The translations under genes were made by a program, and so were the position numbers. A stretch of DNA of 64,000 nt, taken from positions 496,001 through 560,000 of the forward strand of contig NZ_JBHZRJ010000002.1 in the NCBI RefSeq assembly GCF_043641555.1, in the 5' to 3' direction. The notes beneath the pieces were generated by a model. The model had not been told where the DNA came from. It worked only from the letters and a program-made list of their open reading frames with translations, and searched no databases. Source of the DNA: Saccharospirillum alexandrii_A. Lineage in GTDB: Bacteria; Pseudomonadota; Gammaproteobacteria; Pseudomonadales; Natronospirillaceae. Of this stretch, positions 18,103-26,482 are shown piece after piece. The first letter of the stretch is position 1. Every line of letters begins with the position of its first letter.

Positions 18103-18200
18103 GGGTTGCTCCTCGCACTGCGCTGTTCAAATCCGGGATGATGCCATCACCGGTAACGGTTCCTGATGTCTTGTTCGGTCGCTCTGCTTACCAGCGCCGG

Positions 18201-18953
18201 TCAATACACCTGATTAATCTGTTTCACATCAGCCATGGTGATGTTGCCGCCACCGGCCAGGTTCAACTGCAGGTCACTGTCCTGCCCCAGGGTGACGGAG
18301 TCGACCCGGGCGCTGGTATGTGTACCCAGAGCCTGCTGTTCGCCGGCCACATTGCCGACCACACTGAACCGGTAAACACCGGCATCATGCGGAATGATGT
18401 TGCCGTCTTCATCGGTCGGGAATTTGTCGTAGTCAATATCGGCCATTTCACCGTTGACCTCGAGGTTGGCCCCATCCCATTTGAAACTCAGGTCGCCCGC
18501 TGGCTGGTTACCCAGCGGAACCGACTCAATCATCTCGCCTTCACTGTTGGTGATTTGCAGCATCATACCGCTGGCACCGGAAGGCACATCGGCCATGCCA
18601 AACACCAGCTCACCATGGCGCAACAAACTCTCCTGGTTGCCCTCAATGGTGACGGCACCACCGACCAGAGAGCTGGCTTGCAACGCCTGAGAAGATTTGT
18701 AGGAGTTCGATAACGACTCGAACCCCTTGCTCATGTTCTGTATACCTTCGACCTGGGAGAACTGGGCCAACTGAGCCACAAATTCCGCATTGGCCTGAGG
18801 TTCAAGCGGGTTCTGGTTATTCAACTGAGCAATCATCAGCTTCAGAAAATCATCTTTTCCCAGCTCGTTGGACGTATTTTCCTTGGGCTTTTTCTGAGCA
18901 ATGTCGTATTGGCTCAGTGCCCCGGCTCCGGTTACGTCGTTAATGTCAGCCAT
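18201..18953 (-). CDS. flgD: Flagellar hook-capping protein FlgD
   Basis: 250 aa. N-terminal NELGKDDFLKLMIAQLNNQN followed by PLEPQANAEFVAQLAQFSQV is the FlgD signature; the C-terminal half (about 105-215) holds the FlgD Ig-like/tudor part with DAGVYRFSVVG. Scaffold at the hook tip for FlgE polymerisation, not retained in the finished structure. Lies 57 bp after flgC and 98 bp before flgE in the flgBCDE unit. Strong GAGAGGA ribosome site. Confidence 0.95.
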   Translation of the reverse strand: MADINDVTGAGALSQYDIAQKKPKENTSNELGKDDFLKLMIAQLNNQNPLEPQANAEFVAQLAQFSQVEGIQNMSKGFESLSNSYKSSQALQASSLVGGAVTIEGNQESLLRHGELVFGMADVPSGASGMMLQITNSEGEMIESVPLGNQPAGDLSFKWDGANLEVNGEMADIDYDKFPTDEDGNIIPHDAGVYRFSVVGNVAGEQQALGTHTSARVDSVTLGQDSDLQLNLAGGGNITMADVKQINQVY

Positions 18954-19010
18954 GATGATTCCTCTCGTGGGCGTTCTGGCCGCGGCTATGGTTGATCGGG
19001 TTCATGTCGT

Positions 19011-19451
19011 CTACTGCCCCATCGTCAGCGTTTTCTGCAGCATGGTTTTGGCCGTGTTAAATACTTCAACGTTAACGGTAAAGCTGCGTTGGGCGGAAAT
19101 CATGTCGGCCATTTCCTCTACCACGTTGACGTTCGGGTAGTAGACATACCCCTGTTCATCAGCGAACGGATGGGTGGGGTCGTAACGGATGTCGAGCGGA
19201 TCCTGTTTTTCGACAATGGCGCGAACGTTAACGCCCTGCCCCACATCGTGATCCAGGTCCACATTAGACCAGTCGCGGTCGATACCGGCCTGTTGCAGCA
19301 CCTGAAAAATCGGTTTGCGCGCCCGGTAGGTGTCTTCTTCACTGGAACTGACACTCTGGGCGTTGGCCAGGTTACTGGCGGTGGTATTTAGCCGGATCGA
19401 CTGGGCATTCATGCCGGTGCCGGCAATATTAATAATGTTCGACAATGACAT
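19011..19451 (-). CDS. flgC: Flagellar proximal rod protein FlgC
   Basis: 146 aa, normal. N-terminal MSLSNIINIAGTGMNAQSIR with NTTASNLANAQSVSSSEED; C-terminal PNVNVVEEMADMISAQRSFT. Rod component; begins 2 bp after the flgB stop, so translationally linked. Nothing odd. Confidence 0.96.
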   Translation of the reverse strand: MSLSNIINIAGTGMNAQSIRLNTTASNLANAQSVSSSEEDTYRARKPIFQVLQQAGIDRDWSNVDLDHDVGQGVNVRAIVEKQDPLDIRYDPTHPFADEQGYVYYPNVNVVEEMADMISAQRSFTVNVEVFNTAKTMLQKTLTMGQ

Positions 19452-19453
19452 GG

Positions 19454-19852
19454 TTATTGCCCCTTGATCGCGTTGGTCAGGCCTTTGAATTTACGATTCA
19501 GAAAATCAAAACTGGCGTTGTACGACATGGCGTTCTTGGTGAACTCTGCGTTTTCAACGTTTGAATCCACGGTATTGCCGTCGATTGAGGGCTGATAAGG
19601 GTTGCGGTAGAACAACTCGGTATCACCACCCGACTTTCCGGGAATGTGGTTAGCCTGGGTCCGGTTAACTTCAAGGTTTTGGGTGCGCTGAACTTCGCCG
19701 CTCAAGATGGCCTTGAAATCTACGTCACGAGCCTTGAATCCCGGGGTATCCGCATTGGCCAGGTTGTTGGCCAGCACTTCGGAACGCTGGGCACGCACCA
19801 GCAAGGCGTTGTCATGTATACCCAGTGAATTGTTAAAGCCCAGTGCCGCCAT
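19454..19852 (-). CDS. flgB: Flagellar proximal rod protein FlgB
   Basis: 132 aa. N-terminal FNNSLGIHDNALLVRAQRSE with LANNLANADTPGFKARDVDF; C-terminal MSYNASFDFLNRKFKGLTNA. Innermost rod protein. First gene of flgBCDE, with a sigma-54 promoter 43 bp upstream. Confidence 0.96.
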   Translation of the reverse strand: MAALGFNNSLGIHDNALLVRAQRSEVLANNLANADTPGFKARDVDFKAILSGEVQRTQNLEVNRTQANHIPGKSGGDTELFYRNPYQPSIDGNTVDSNVENAEFTKNAMSYNASFDFLNRKFKGLTNAIKGQ

Positions 19853-19894
19853 GATGGAACCTCATTGCCGTTTTTCTGAATTCACAGAAGGTAC

Positions 19895-19910
19895 TGCAAT
19901 GTGAGTGCCA
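19895..19910 (-). promoter_or_regulatory. Sigma-54 promoter of flgBCDE
   Basis: Minus-strand 16-mer TGGCACTCACATTGCA is a full match to the RpoN consensus TGGCAC-N5-TTGCA with GG-N10-GC spacing. The predicted start near 19884 gives a leader of about 32 nt before flgB. Confidence 0.85.
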
Positions 19911-19998
19911 AGTTATTTAAGCCTTAAAAATCAATAGGTTACTAGAAGACAAAGGGGAATCATCGGCAAAGCGGCAAGGCTTAACCGATGAGGAGGGC

Positions 19999-20823
19999 TT
20001 ACCGCTTGCGGTAAATGATGCCAGGGCGGCAATGAACCATCTCATAGAGATCGTTCAGGCCGTTTACGGCCTCCGAGGCCCCGACCAGGAGATACCCGCC
20101 CGGGTTTAAGGTGGCGTGGATTCGGGTGAGAATGTCGCGTTTGAGGTCGGCGGTGAAGTAAATCAGCACATTTCGACAGAACACGATGTCAAATTTGCCG
20201 AGTAAGGCGTAGCTGTCCTGCAGGTTCAGGGAGCGGAATTCAACTCGCTGGGCAATGCCTGGCTTGACTTTCCAGCGCCCATTGGGAGCCTCGATAAAGT
20301 GTTTTTTCAGTCGTTCCGGATCGAGGCCGCGGCCTATGGCCAGCATGGCGTATTCGGCCGACTTCGCGGCATCCAGCACCGAGGCGGAAATGTCGGTCGC
20401 GACGATTTTCTCGCCGCCGCTGACCAGCCGGTTACGGGCCTTGTATTCTTCGATCATCATGGAGATTGAATAAGGTTCCTGCCCGGTTGAACAGGCGGCC
20501 GACCAGATTCGCAACGGGCGGGCGCCGCGTTGCTGGTAGAACTCTGGCAACAGCTTTTCTTCCAGAATCCGGAACGGATGGATGTCACGAAACCAGAGGG
20601 TTTCGTTGGTAGTCATGGCGTCAATGACCTCAGCGCGCAACTTCTGGCCACCGGGTCGCTGAATCGCTGTCACCAGATCCTGCAGATTGGTGATGTCGGC
20701 TTGCTGCAGTATTTTTCGCAACCGGCTCGATACCAGATATTGCTTGCTGGCACCCAGACATATCCCACTGTGCTTTTCCAGGTAATCACAAAATGCCTGG
20801 TACCCTTTTTCAACGTCGACCAT
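19999..20823 (-). CDS. cheR: Chemotaxis protein methyltransferase CheR
   Basis: 274 aa from the ATG at 20823 (AGGGA about 6 bp upstream); a GTG 12 bp earlier is possible. Uses S-adenosylmethionine to methylate glutamates of chemoreceptors. Helical N-terminal domain residues 1-75, TTNETLWFRD near 94, SAM-binding WSAACSTGQEPYSISM, then FDIVFCRNVLIYF. Lies between cheV and the flgB operon as in Pseudomonas. No C-terminal TPR extension. Confidence 0.93.
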   Translation of the reverse strand: MVDVEKGYQAFCDYLEKHSGICLGASKQYLVSSRLRKILQQADITNLQDLVTAIQRPGGQKLRAEVIDAMTTNETLWFRDIHPFRILEEKLLPEFYQQRGARPLRIWSAACSTGQEPYSISMMIEEYKARNRLVSGGEKIVATDISASVLDAAKSAEYAMLAIGRGLDPERLKKHFIEAPNGRWKVKPGIAQRVEFRSLNLQDSYALLGKFDIVFCRNVLIYFTADLKRDILTRIHATLNPGGYLLVGASEAVNGLNDLYEMVHCRPGIIYRKR

Positions 20824-20928
20824 TAATCCCTGCACTCCTGGCCCTTGGGCACTGGGTTTGCTGACCTGTCAGCTTCATATTGTCCATACTCTTCCCTCGG
20901 GTCGGAAAGAACCTGCCTGCCGGTCGTC

Positions 20929-21885
20929 TCATGCCTCTCCTTCGATCGCTGGCAAATTACCGCCCAGGTTAGTGATCCGCTCTATCACCAGTTGGGCCAG
21001 CATATCAGGCTGGAACTTGGCCAGAAAATCGTTGGCACCGACTTTTTGCACCATCGCCTTGTTAAAGACGCCACTCAACGAAGTGTGCAACACGATGTAA
21101 GCTTCTTTGAGCTGGGGGTGGTTGCGGATTTCATGGGTCAGGGTGTAGCCATCCATTTCCGGCATTTCGATATCAGAGATAATGATTGGGTAGCGCTCAG
21201 TCGGTTGCACGCCTTCGTCAATCAGAGCCAGCAAATGGTTCAACGCTTCACGCCCATCATTGAGTGCAACGACCGTCAACCCGATTTTCTCCAGGGTGCG
21301 CTGAATCTGCTTGCGTGCAATCTTGGAGTCATCAACGATCAGCACTTGTCTCGACACCGCACTGGCGGCGACTTCGGGTGTCAGCAAGTCTTCGTTGAAG
21401 TCTTCCTGCATGGGCGTGACATCCGCCAGAATTTTCTCGACATCGATGATTTCAACCAGCTTGTTATCATATTTGGTCACCGCGGTCAGAAAATGATCGT
21501 GGCCAGTGCCTTTTGGGGGTGGCTGCACATCTTCCCAGTTGATGTTGATGATGCGTTCCACCCCCTGAACCAGAAAGCCCTGACTCTTCATATTGTATTC
21601 AGTGATGATGGTGAACTTGTCTTCAATGTGTTCTATCGGCGCATTACCGGTGGCCACGCTCAGGTCGAGAATGGGTATGGTGCCGCCGCGAATATGGGCA
21701 ACGCCTTTCACAACCCTGCTGGAGTGCGGCATCTGAGTCAGCTTGGGACACTGAAGCACTTCTTTTACCTTAAACACATTAATGCCGTAAATTTGATCGC
21801 CATTGAGGCGGAACAGCAGCAGTTCCAGGCGGTTTTGCCCGACCAACTGCGTACGCTGGTTCACACTGTCCAGAACACCGGCCAT
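20929..21885 (-). CDS. cheV: Chemotaxis coupling protein CheV
   Basis: 318 aa from the ATG at 21885, preceded by GTGGAG; the longer frame to 21942 lacks a ribosome site. N-terminal CheW-like domain (about 20-160) and C-terminal receiver domain (about 180-310) with the phosphoacceptor in IIISDIEMPEMDGYTL (D238) and VLIVDDSKIARKQI. Couples receptors to CheA and buffers phosphate. It lies about 105 bp before cheR and diverges from flgA. Confidence 0.93.
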   Translation of the reverse strand: MAGVLDSVNQRTQLVGQNRLELLLFRLNGDQIYGINVFKVKEVLQCPKLTQMPHSSRVVKGVAHIRGGTIPILDLSVATGNAPIEHIEDKFTIITEYNMKSQGFLVQGVERIININWEDVQPPPKGTGHDHFLTAVTKYDNKLVEIIDVEKILADVTPMQEDFNEDLLTPEVAASAVSRQVLIVDDSKIARKQIQRTLEKIGLTVVALNDGREALNHLLALIDEGVQPTERYPIIISDIEMPEMDGYTLTHEIRNHPQLKEAYIVLHTSLSGVFNKAMVQKVGANDFLAKFQPDMLAQLVIERITNLGGNLPAIEGEA

Positions 21886-22153
21886 AGAATTCTCCACTGA
21901 TAATACTGTTAACTGCCGGACACCGCGTCCGACTCCCGCCACGAATCCACGACAGTCGGTACAGCCTTTGTAGAAAGGTCGGCATAGCCCTTGCAGATGG
22001 ACTGTAACACAGGCGCTGCCCGAACCGTTTCGTCAATATACTGGCGAATGCACCAGCGGCATTTTCAGCCCGCTGGCAACGAAATGCCAGCAAGCGCTCT
22101 TATTACGGTGACTTTTCACCAAGCATAGTCGGCAATCGTCCAAGGACAACTGC
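21886..22153. other. Divergent cheV / flgA intergenic region
   Basis: 268 bp holding promoters for cheV and flgA. One sigma-54-like site is annotated separately. There is also an imperfect palindrome TGGCA-N6-TGCCA at 22074-22089. No other element recognised. Confidence 0.4.
21980..21995 (+). promoter_or_regulatory. Candidate sigma-54 promoter toward flgA
   Basis: CGGCATAGCCCTTGCA keeps GG-N10-GC with a perfect TTGCA -12 box but a weak -24 box. It would start near 22006, giving a leader of about 150 nt before flgA, which is long; hence moderate confidence. Confidence 0.4.
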
Positions 22154-22963
22154 ATGATCAGACATTTGTACCTATCGGCGGATGTTTCAGAAGGTTTAAC
22201 CCGGCGAGACCGGTCAGACCCGGCATCGCGCACTGTAGGTAAACCGGGCATCACAATCGCCGGGGTGATCCTGACCATAGCCAGCCTGGCATTTACGGCC
22301 AGTGCGACTGAAACGGTCAGCCAAACAGCAGGCCAGCAGATTGCCCAGGCCGTGGAACAATCGCTCCTAAAGCGCGTCAGAGACGATCACCCGAACGTTC
22401 CTGATGAACAGATATCCACCACCATTACCGTCAATGATGCCACGGCCAACCTGGCGCCCTGCCCGGCTCCCTTGCTGGTCGATTGGCGTGGCAGTTCATT
22501 ATCCAACCGGCTGACACCCCGGGTTGCCTGCGAGAATCTGGGCTGGCAGGTCTATATCCCGGTTGGGTTGACGGTGAATGTTCCCGTGGTCGTGACCGCG
22601 CGCAGCCTGTCGCGCGGTCAGCGCCTGTCGCCAGCTGATTTGAGCCTGGCGATGACGGATGTCTCCACACTCCGCCATGGTCACTATAGCAACGCGGCCG
22701 AACTGAGCGGGTACGAAGTGGCCCGAAACCTGACGCAGGGCACGGTGATCACGCCCTATGTGGCCAAACCGCCGGTGATGATCGAGCGGGGAGACCGCGT
22801 TATCATATTCGCTACCGGCGCCGGTCTGTCGGTACAGACGGAGGGTGAAGCCCTCAGGGAAGGCTCCGAGGGGCAACAGATACCCGTCAGAAACCTGTCA
22901 TCCCGGCAAACCATTCATGCCTATGTAAAATCGAAAGGCGTAGTCGAGATCCATACCCCGTAA
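22154..22963 (+). CDS. flgA: Flagellar P-ring assembly chaperone FlgA
   Basis: 269 aa. N-terminal cytoplasmic tail of about 30 residues, then a signal/anchor segment (GITIAGVILTIASLAFTASA, about 32-51), then the FlgA fold with a C-terminal SAF domain (VVVTARSLSRGQRLSPADLS, about 139-200) and QTIHAYVKSKGVVEIH at the end. Periplasmic chaperone for FlgI assembly. The N-terminus is longer than in most FlgA; a later start inside the leader is possible, but AAGGA before 22154 supports this one. Confidence 0.88.
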   Translation: MIRHLYLSADVSEGLTRRDRSDPASRTVGKPGITIAGVILTIASLAFTASATETVSQTAGQQIAQAVEQSLLKRVRDDHPNVPDEQISTTITVNDATANLAPCPAPLLVDWRGSSLSNRLTPRVACENLGWQVYIPVGLTVNVPVVVTARSLSRGQRLSPADLSLAMTDVSTLRHGHYSNAAELSGYEVARNLTQGTVITPYVAKPPVMIERGDRVIIFATGAGLSVQTEGEALREGSEGQQIPVRNLSSRQTIHAYVKSKGVVEIHTP

Positions 22964-22968
22964 GGGTA

Positions 22969-22992
22969 TAGCCACACAACTGGCTAGTTTTT
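22969..22992 (+). terminator. Intrinsic terminator after flgA
   Basis: TAGCCA / TGGCTA, 6-bp stem with a 6-nt loop, followed by G and five T. It begins 6 bp past the flgA stop and separates flgA from flgM. Confidence 0.5.
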
Positions 22993-23046
22993 GACCAGCT
23001 TGATACAGTGATTGAAGAAAAAGCTGACTTTTTTCACAAAATTCAC

Positions 23047-23073
23047 TCAAGTTTCTGAAGCCAGGGCCGCTAC
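23047..23073 (+). promoter_or_regulatory. Sigma-28 (FliA) promoter of flgM
   Basis: TCAAGTTT-N11-GCCGCTAC matches the FliA consensus TAAAGTTT-N11-GCCGATAA at 13 of 16 positions with exact spacing. The expected start near 23081 leaves about 32 nt to the flgM ATG. It fits the known late-class expression of flgM. Confidence 0.72.
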
Positions 23074-23112
23074 CCCCTTCAGGAAAAACCAACTTCACAT
23101 GAGGTGAACACA

Positions 23113-23439
23113 ATGGCCATTAATCTGAACGGCCTGTCATCGGGACAAACCGGGTCTGCCAAGAGCCGCGAAAGCGACAATGCGGCGTCGACCAAAAAAG
23201 CTGGCACAGAAAGTGCTGAAGCTGTAAACAAGAGTGATAGCGGCAAGAACACAGACGATGTGGTCAAGCTGTCGGATCGCGCTGAAGTATTGCGTACCGT
23301 CAACAGCAAGGTGCAGCAATTGCCAGACATCGACCAGGAAAAGGTCGATCGCATTCGAACCGCCATTCAAAACGGCGATTACTCTATCGACTATAATAAG
23401 CTGGCGGCCGCCTTTCGACGCTTCGAGTCGGGCCTTTGA
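23113..23439 (+). CDS. flgM: Anti-sigma-28 factor FlgM
   Basis: 108 aa from the ATG at 23113 with GAGGTG 6 bp upstream. The disordered Ser/Lys-rich N-terminal half (about 1-50) is the secreted part; the sigma-binding C-terminal half contains VVKLSDRAEVLRTVNSKVQQ and IDQEKVDRIRTAIQNGDYSI. It binds FliA until the hook is complete, then is exported. It has its own sigma-28 promoter and heads the flgM-flgN-coiled-coil unit. Confidence 0.95.
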   Translation: MAINLNGLSSGQTGSAKSRESDNAASTKKAGTESAEAVNKSDSGKNTDDVVKLSDRAEVLRTVNSKVQQLPDIDQEKVDRIRTAIQNGDYSIDYNKLAAAFRRFESGL

Positions 23440-23487
23440 TCGTTTAAGGGTTCAGGCAGTCGCCGGGTAAACCGCGGGGACAGGACC

Positions 23488-23979
23488 ATGAATACCGAAA
23501 CGCTCAACGCCCTGCAGGCGGCGCTCGCCAGGGCGCTGGATGCCAGCCATGCATTCGAACCACTACTTGCCGATGAACACCGGGCCTTGAAAACCGGTGA
23601 TCTGACGTTGTTGTCCGCTGTTCTCGATCGAAAATCCTCCCTGACAGAAACTCTGCTCACCGCCTCGGAAGCCCTGCTCACCTGGTGTTCCGACCAGGGT
23701 ATCGAGCCCGACTATCCGGCGTTTCGCGCCTGGTGCGAACAACAGCTGGACACAGCGCAACAAGCCCCCCTGCTGACCCAATGGCAAAAACTGAAAGTGA
23801 GCCTGGACGAAAATAGCCGCTCTACCGCGGTGAACCGGCAAATGCTGGCCTCCCTGTCGGCGCGGAATCAGGCGCGCCTGACTCTTTTGAAAAACCTGGT
23901 CGGTGCCACCGACACCTATTCCGCTTCCGGTACCCAATCGCTCAATGATGGCCAGCGTCGCTGGGTCGATCAGGTCTAG
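23488..23979 (+). CDS. flgN: Flagellar export chaperone FlgN
   Basis: 163 aa, helical, no signal peptide. FlgN-family pattern near the N-terminus: LLADEHRALKTGDLTLLSAV with DRKSSLTETLL (about residues 25-55). Chaperone for FlgK and FlgL before export. Lies 48 bp after flgM, the classic arrangement. Whether it also carries the outsized FlgK seen here is open. Confidence 0.9.
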   Translation: MNTETLNALQAALARALDASHAFEPLLADEHRALKTGDLTLLSAVLDRKSSLTETLLTASEALLTWCSDQGIEPDYPAFRAWCEQQLDTAQQAPLLTQWQKLKVSLDENSRSTAVNRQMLASLSARNQARLTLLKNLVGATDTYSASGTQSLNDGQRRWVDQV

Positions 23980-23992
23980 GGCAGCGCCGTCT

Positions 23993-25594
23993 ATGTTTAT
24001 TGATCAAATGACCCTGTTCATCGTCGCGGAAATTGCCGTGGTGTATGTGGTCATCACGATCTTCCTGTTCTACCGGCAACGGCTTTACCATGTGCTGGTC
24101 GCCATACTCAAAGAGATGCGCTGGGAGAAACTGCGCCGGCAGCAGGAAAAACAACAGGAAATCGCAGCCTTGCGGGCTCAGAACCGCAAATTAACGCAAG
24201 ATTTCAAATCGGTGCAGGCGGCAGCCGACACGGCCGGTAAAACCATCCCGGAGCAACTCAAACACCACTTGAACACCCTGGAAGCTGAACTGACGGAAGC
24301 CGGGAACGACCTGCATCGCACCCCCGAACCGGATGAACCGGCCCATATTCACTGGCTTCGCCGCCAAATTCTGGACCTTGAACAAAAGCTACTGGCTGGC
24401 GAAATCGACGATGAGGAATGGGCTCACCAGGCGCACCAGGTATTGAAAGACAGCGGCCTTGAACCCGCACGCGAGGCACGTCAGGAAGGTGCCGACTCGG
24501 AACTGGGCAAAGACCAGCTCACCCGGGACCTGAAACAGTACGAAACTCAGTATGCTGCTGCTCGCGACCGGATCAGGCTGCTCGAACAGGAAATGAACAC
24601 CCTCAAATCCATTAGCACGGCCGGCCCAAGCAATTTTGAGCGCCCGCAAAAAGGCACGTACGCCGACGAGATCTACAAGCTCAAGTGCGACAAGTACGAC
24701 ATGCAGGAGACGATTAACCAGCTGTCGCTGAAATTGCAGCAAATCGACCCGGATGGCGACGAGTACGCCAACCAGCAGGCTGAGTTGATTCAGGCGCTGA
24801 ATCGCTACGTCAAAGAAGCCGATGTCAGCGTCAACCTGATGGAGAAGGAACTGGAAGCCGCCAACCACGAGAACGAAGAGCTCGAAACCGAGGTTCATGG
24901 CCTTAAGAATCGCCTGAAAGACCTGCAAGTACGGGGCCCCACCGCCGTGAATCCAGACCATGTTAAGAAACTGACGTCCAACTCTTCCAGCCAGGCGGAG
25001 TCAGTCGCCAGCCTGCGCGATGCGCTGGAGCAACTGCGCTCAGGCAACGATCCGGAGCGCGCCATGCAGGTTCAGGACGATGAAATCAGCCGGCTGGAAT
25101 TGCTGGTACGGGATTCAGAATCGTGCGTCGCCATGCTGGAAATGGAGCTGCAGCAAGCCCAGCAGGCGCTGGAAGAGCTCAATTCACAGCCGGTCGATAC
25201 CGGAGCACCCGAACCCGAGCATCCCCAGACCGCCACCTCAGAGGAATTCGAGACGTTCAGCGCCCAGATTCAACTCAGCCTGGATACCCTGCGCAACCTT
25301 GTCGACGACCTGCGTGAAGGGGCCGACACCAACGACGTACTGCCGGCTCAGGAAAAGGAAATCGATCAACTGCAAGCCCTGCTTCGCTCTACGGAGACTC
25401 TGGTTGCCGAGCTCAGCGCCCGCACCGAGCAAGTGAATGCCCAGGATACACGGGCAGAAAGCAACGAAGACATTGAAGAAATGGAAACCCTGGTCAAACA
25501 GTTCATGTCCGACTCGCAAACCATGCTGCAACGCATCAAAGAACTGGAACAGAACCAACGCGACGAAGACCCGGCTGCCATTAAGGCAGGTTAG
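23993..25594 (+). CDS. Membrane-anchored long coiled-coil protein, unknown
   Basis: 533 aa from the ATG at 23993, 13 bp after flgN; an upstream in-frame extension would overlap flgN and is not used. One N-terminal transmembrane helix (LFIVAEIAVVYVVITIFLFY, about 8-27), a basic stretch, then almost unbroken heptad-rich coiled coil from about 40 to 525, very rich in Glu, Gln, Asp and Leu, with short breaks near 215 and 420. No enzymatic motif. Topology suggests a short periplasmic tip and a long cytoplasmic rod. Its place as third gene after flgM-flgN, under the same sigma-28 promoter, suggests a polar or motility scaffold role (inference). I do not recognise a named family. Confidence 0.8.
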   Translation: MFIDQMTLFIVAEIAVVYVVITIFLFYRQRLYHVLVAILKEMRWEKLRRQQEKQQEIAALRAQNRKLTQDFKSVQAAADTAGKTIPEQLKHHLNTLEAELTEAGNDLHRTPEPDEPAHIHWLRRQILDLEQKLLAGEIDDEEWAHQAHQVLKDSGLEPAREARQEGADSELGKDQLTRDLKQYETQYAAARDRIRLLEQEMNTLKSISTAGPSNFERPQKGTYADEIYKLKCDKYDMQETINQLSLKLQQIDPDGDEYANQQAELIQALNRYVKEADVSVNLMEKELEAANHENEELETEVHGLKNRLKDLQVRGPTAVNPDHVKKLTSNSSSQAESVASLRDALEQLRSGNDPERAMQVQDDEISRLELLVRDSESCVAMLEMELQQAQQALEELNSQPVDTGAPEPEHPQTATSEEFETFSAQIQLSLDTLRNLVDDLREGADTNDVLPAQEKEIDQLQALLRSTETLVAELSARTEQVNAQDTRAESNEDIEEMETLVKQFMSDSQTMLQRIKELEQNQRDEDPAAIKAG

Positions 25595-25617
25595 ATGCTT
25601 GCTGAAATACCACCCAG

Positions 25618-25646
25618 GGCTCTCCTCCTACCTTAGGAGGAGAGCC
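25618..25646. other. Strong 12-bp hairpin between the coiled-coil gene and crbR
   Basis: Perfect 12-bp inverted repeat GGCTCTCCTCCT / AGGAGGAGAGCC with a 5-nt loop, 23 bp past the coiled-coil gene. No T-run follows, so it is not a textbook terminator. The 3' arm contains AGGAGGAG, a strong Shine-Dalgarno-like string that the stem would hide. Confidence 0.6.
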
Positions 25647-25726
25647 GCCGCTCCAGCGCTAAACTTCCGTCTGAAAGTGTTACACTGCCGGTCAATAAAA
25701 ACGACAACATCGACGCTGTGAATGCC

Positions 25727-26368
25727 ATGACGGATACCCTTCAAGTCCTGATCGCCGACGACCATCCACTGTTCCGCAATGCGCTGTCTGAAGCCCTGTC
25801 GAACACCGGCACTCCAATCACGATTGAGCAGACCGACACCCTGGAATCGACACTGTTCCACCTTGAAAATAACGCCACCGACCTGTTGTTGCTCGACTTG
25901 AAAATGCCCGGCAGCGAAGGCTTGCTCGGCCTGATTCAGATACGAACCCGCTTTCCGGAAGTTGCCTTGGCCGTCATCACCGCCAATGAGGCCAGCAGAA
26001 CCGTGGCCCACGTAAAAGCCGCCGGCGCTCTGGGGTACCTACCCAAATCGCTGTCTCTGGAACAACTGGTAGATGCATTGCGAGCGCTGATCAGCGGCAA
26101 GGGGTATTTCCCCGCCAACCACCAGGCCGACAGTCACAACATTGATGAAGACATTGACGCCATCACCAAACTCGCCAGCCTGACCCCCAAGCAGCAACAC
26201 GTACTGGCGCTGATTGCCCGTGGGTACCTGAACAAACAGATTGCCTACGAGCTGAGCGTCAAGGAAACCACCATCAAAACGCACGTTTCCGAAATATTCC
26301 GCAAGCTCAATCTGTATAACCGCACCCAGGCCGCCATGTATAACCAGTATTTGGAAGTGCCTGAGTAG
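25727..26368 (+). CDS. crbR: LuxR-family response regulator, CrbR/ErdR type
   Basis: 213 aa from the ATG at 25727 (a GTG at 25718 is an alternative). Receiver domain residues 1-125: acidic pair in VLIADDHPLFR, phosphoacceptor D57 in LLLLDLKMPG, conserved lysine in GYLPKSLS. C-terminal LuxR helix-turn-helix about 150-210 (LTPKQQHVLALIARGYLNKQ with ELSVKETTIKTHVSEIFRKL). Convergent with the transporter-kinase gene, its likely partner. CrbR/ErdR proteins activate acetyl-CoA synthetase and related genes during growth on acetate or short acids; the target set here is inferred. Confidence 0.82.
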   Translation: MTDTLQVLIADDHPLFRNALSEALSNTGTPITIEQTDTLESTLFHLENNATDLLLLDLKMPGSEGLLGLIQIRTRFPEVALAVITANEASRTVAHVKAAGALGYLPKSLSLEQLVDALRALISGKGYFPANHQADSHNIDEDIDAITKLASLTPKQQHVLALIARGYLNKQIAYELSVKETTIKTHVSEIFRKLNLYNRTQAAMYNQYLEVPE

Positions 26369-26383
26369 GTGGCCTAACTACTC

Positions 26384-26474
26384 AGTTTCGGAGTTCGTCG
26401 GAGAAGCGAGCGGCGGGTACTGGGTGAGCCCGGCGCGAACCAATGCCTCCCCAGCCGCGCCGAATTCCGAAACT
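26384..26474. repeat. Long inverted repeat between convergent crbR and crbS
   Basis: Outer arms AGTTTCGGAGTTCG (26384-26397) and CGAATTCCGAAACT (26461-26474) pair at 13 of 14 positions; inside, GCGGCGGG and CCCAGCCGC add a second stem. A 91-bp structure filling the gap between the 3' ends, possibly a bidirectional transcript end or a palindromic repeat element. No T-run. Confidence 0.6.
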
Positions 26475-26482
26475 TGAATTAA

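Noticed and set aside
20845..21900. 351-codon plus-strand frame covering cheV
   Set aside because: Antisense to cheV, which has intact CheW and receiver motifs.
22074..22089. Sigma-54 promoter for cheV
   Set aside because: The TGGCA...TGCCA sequence has GG-N9-GC spacing, one base short of the invariant distance.
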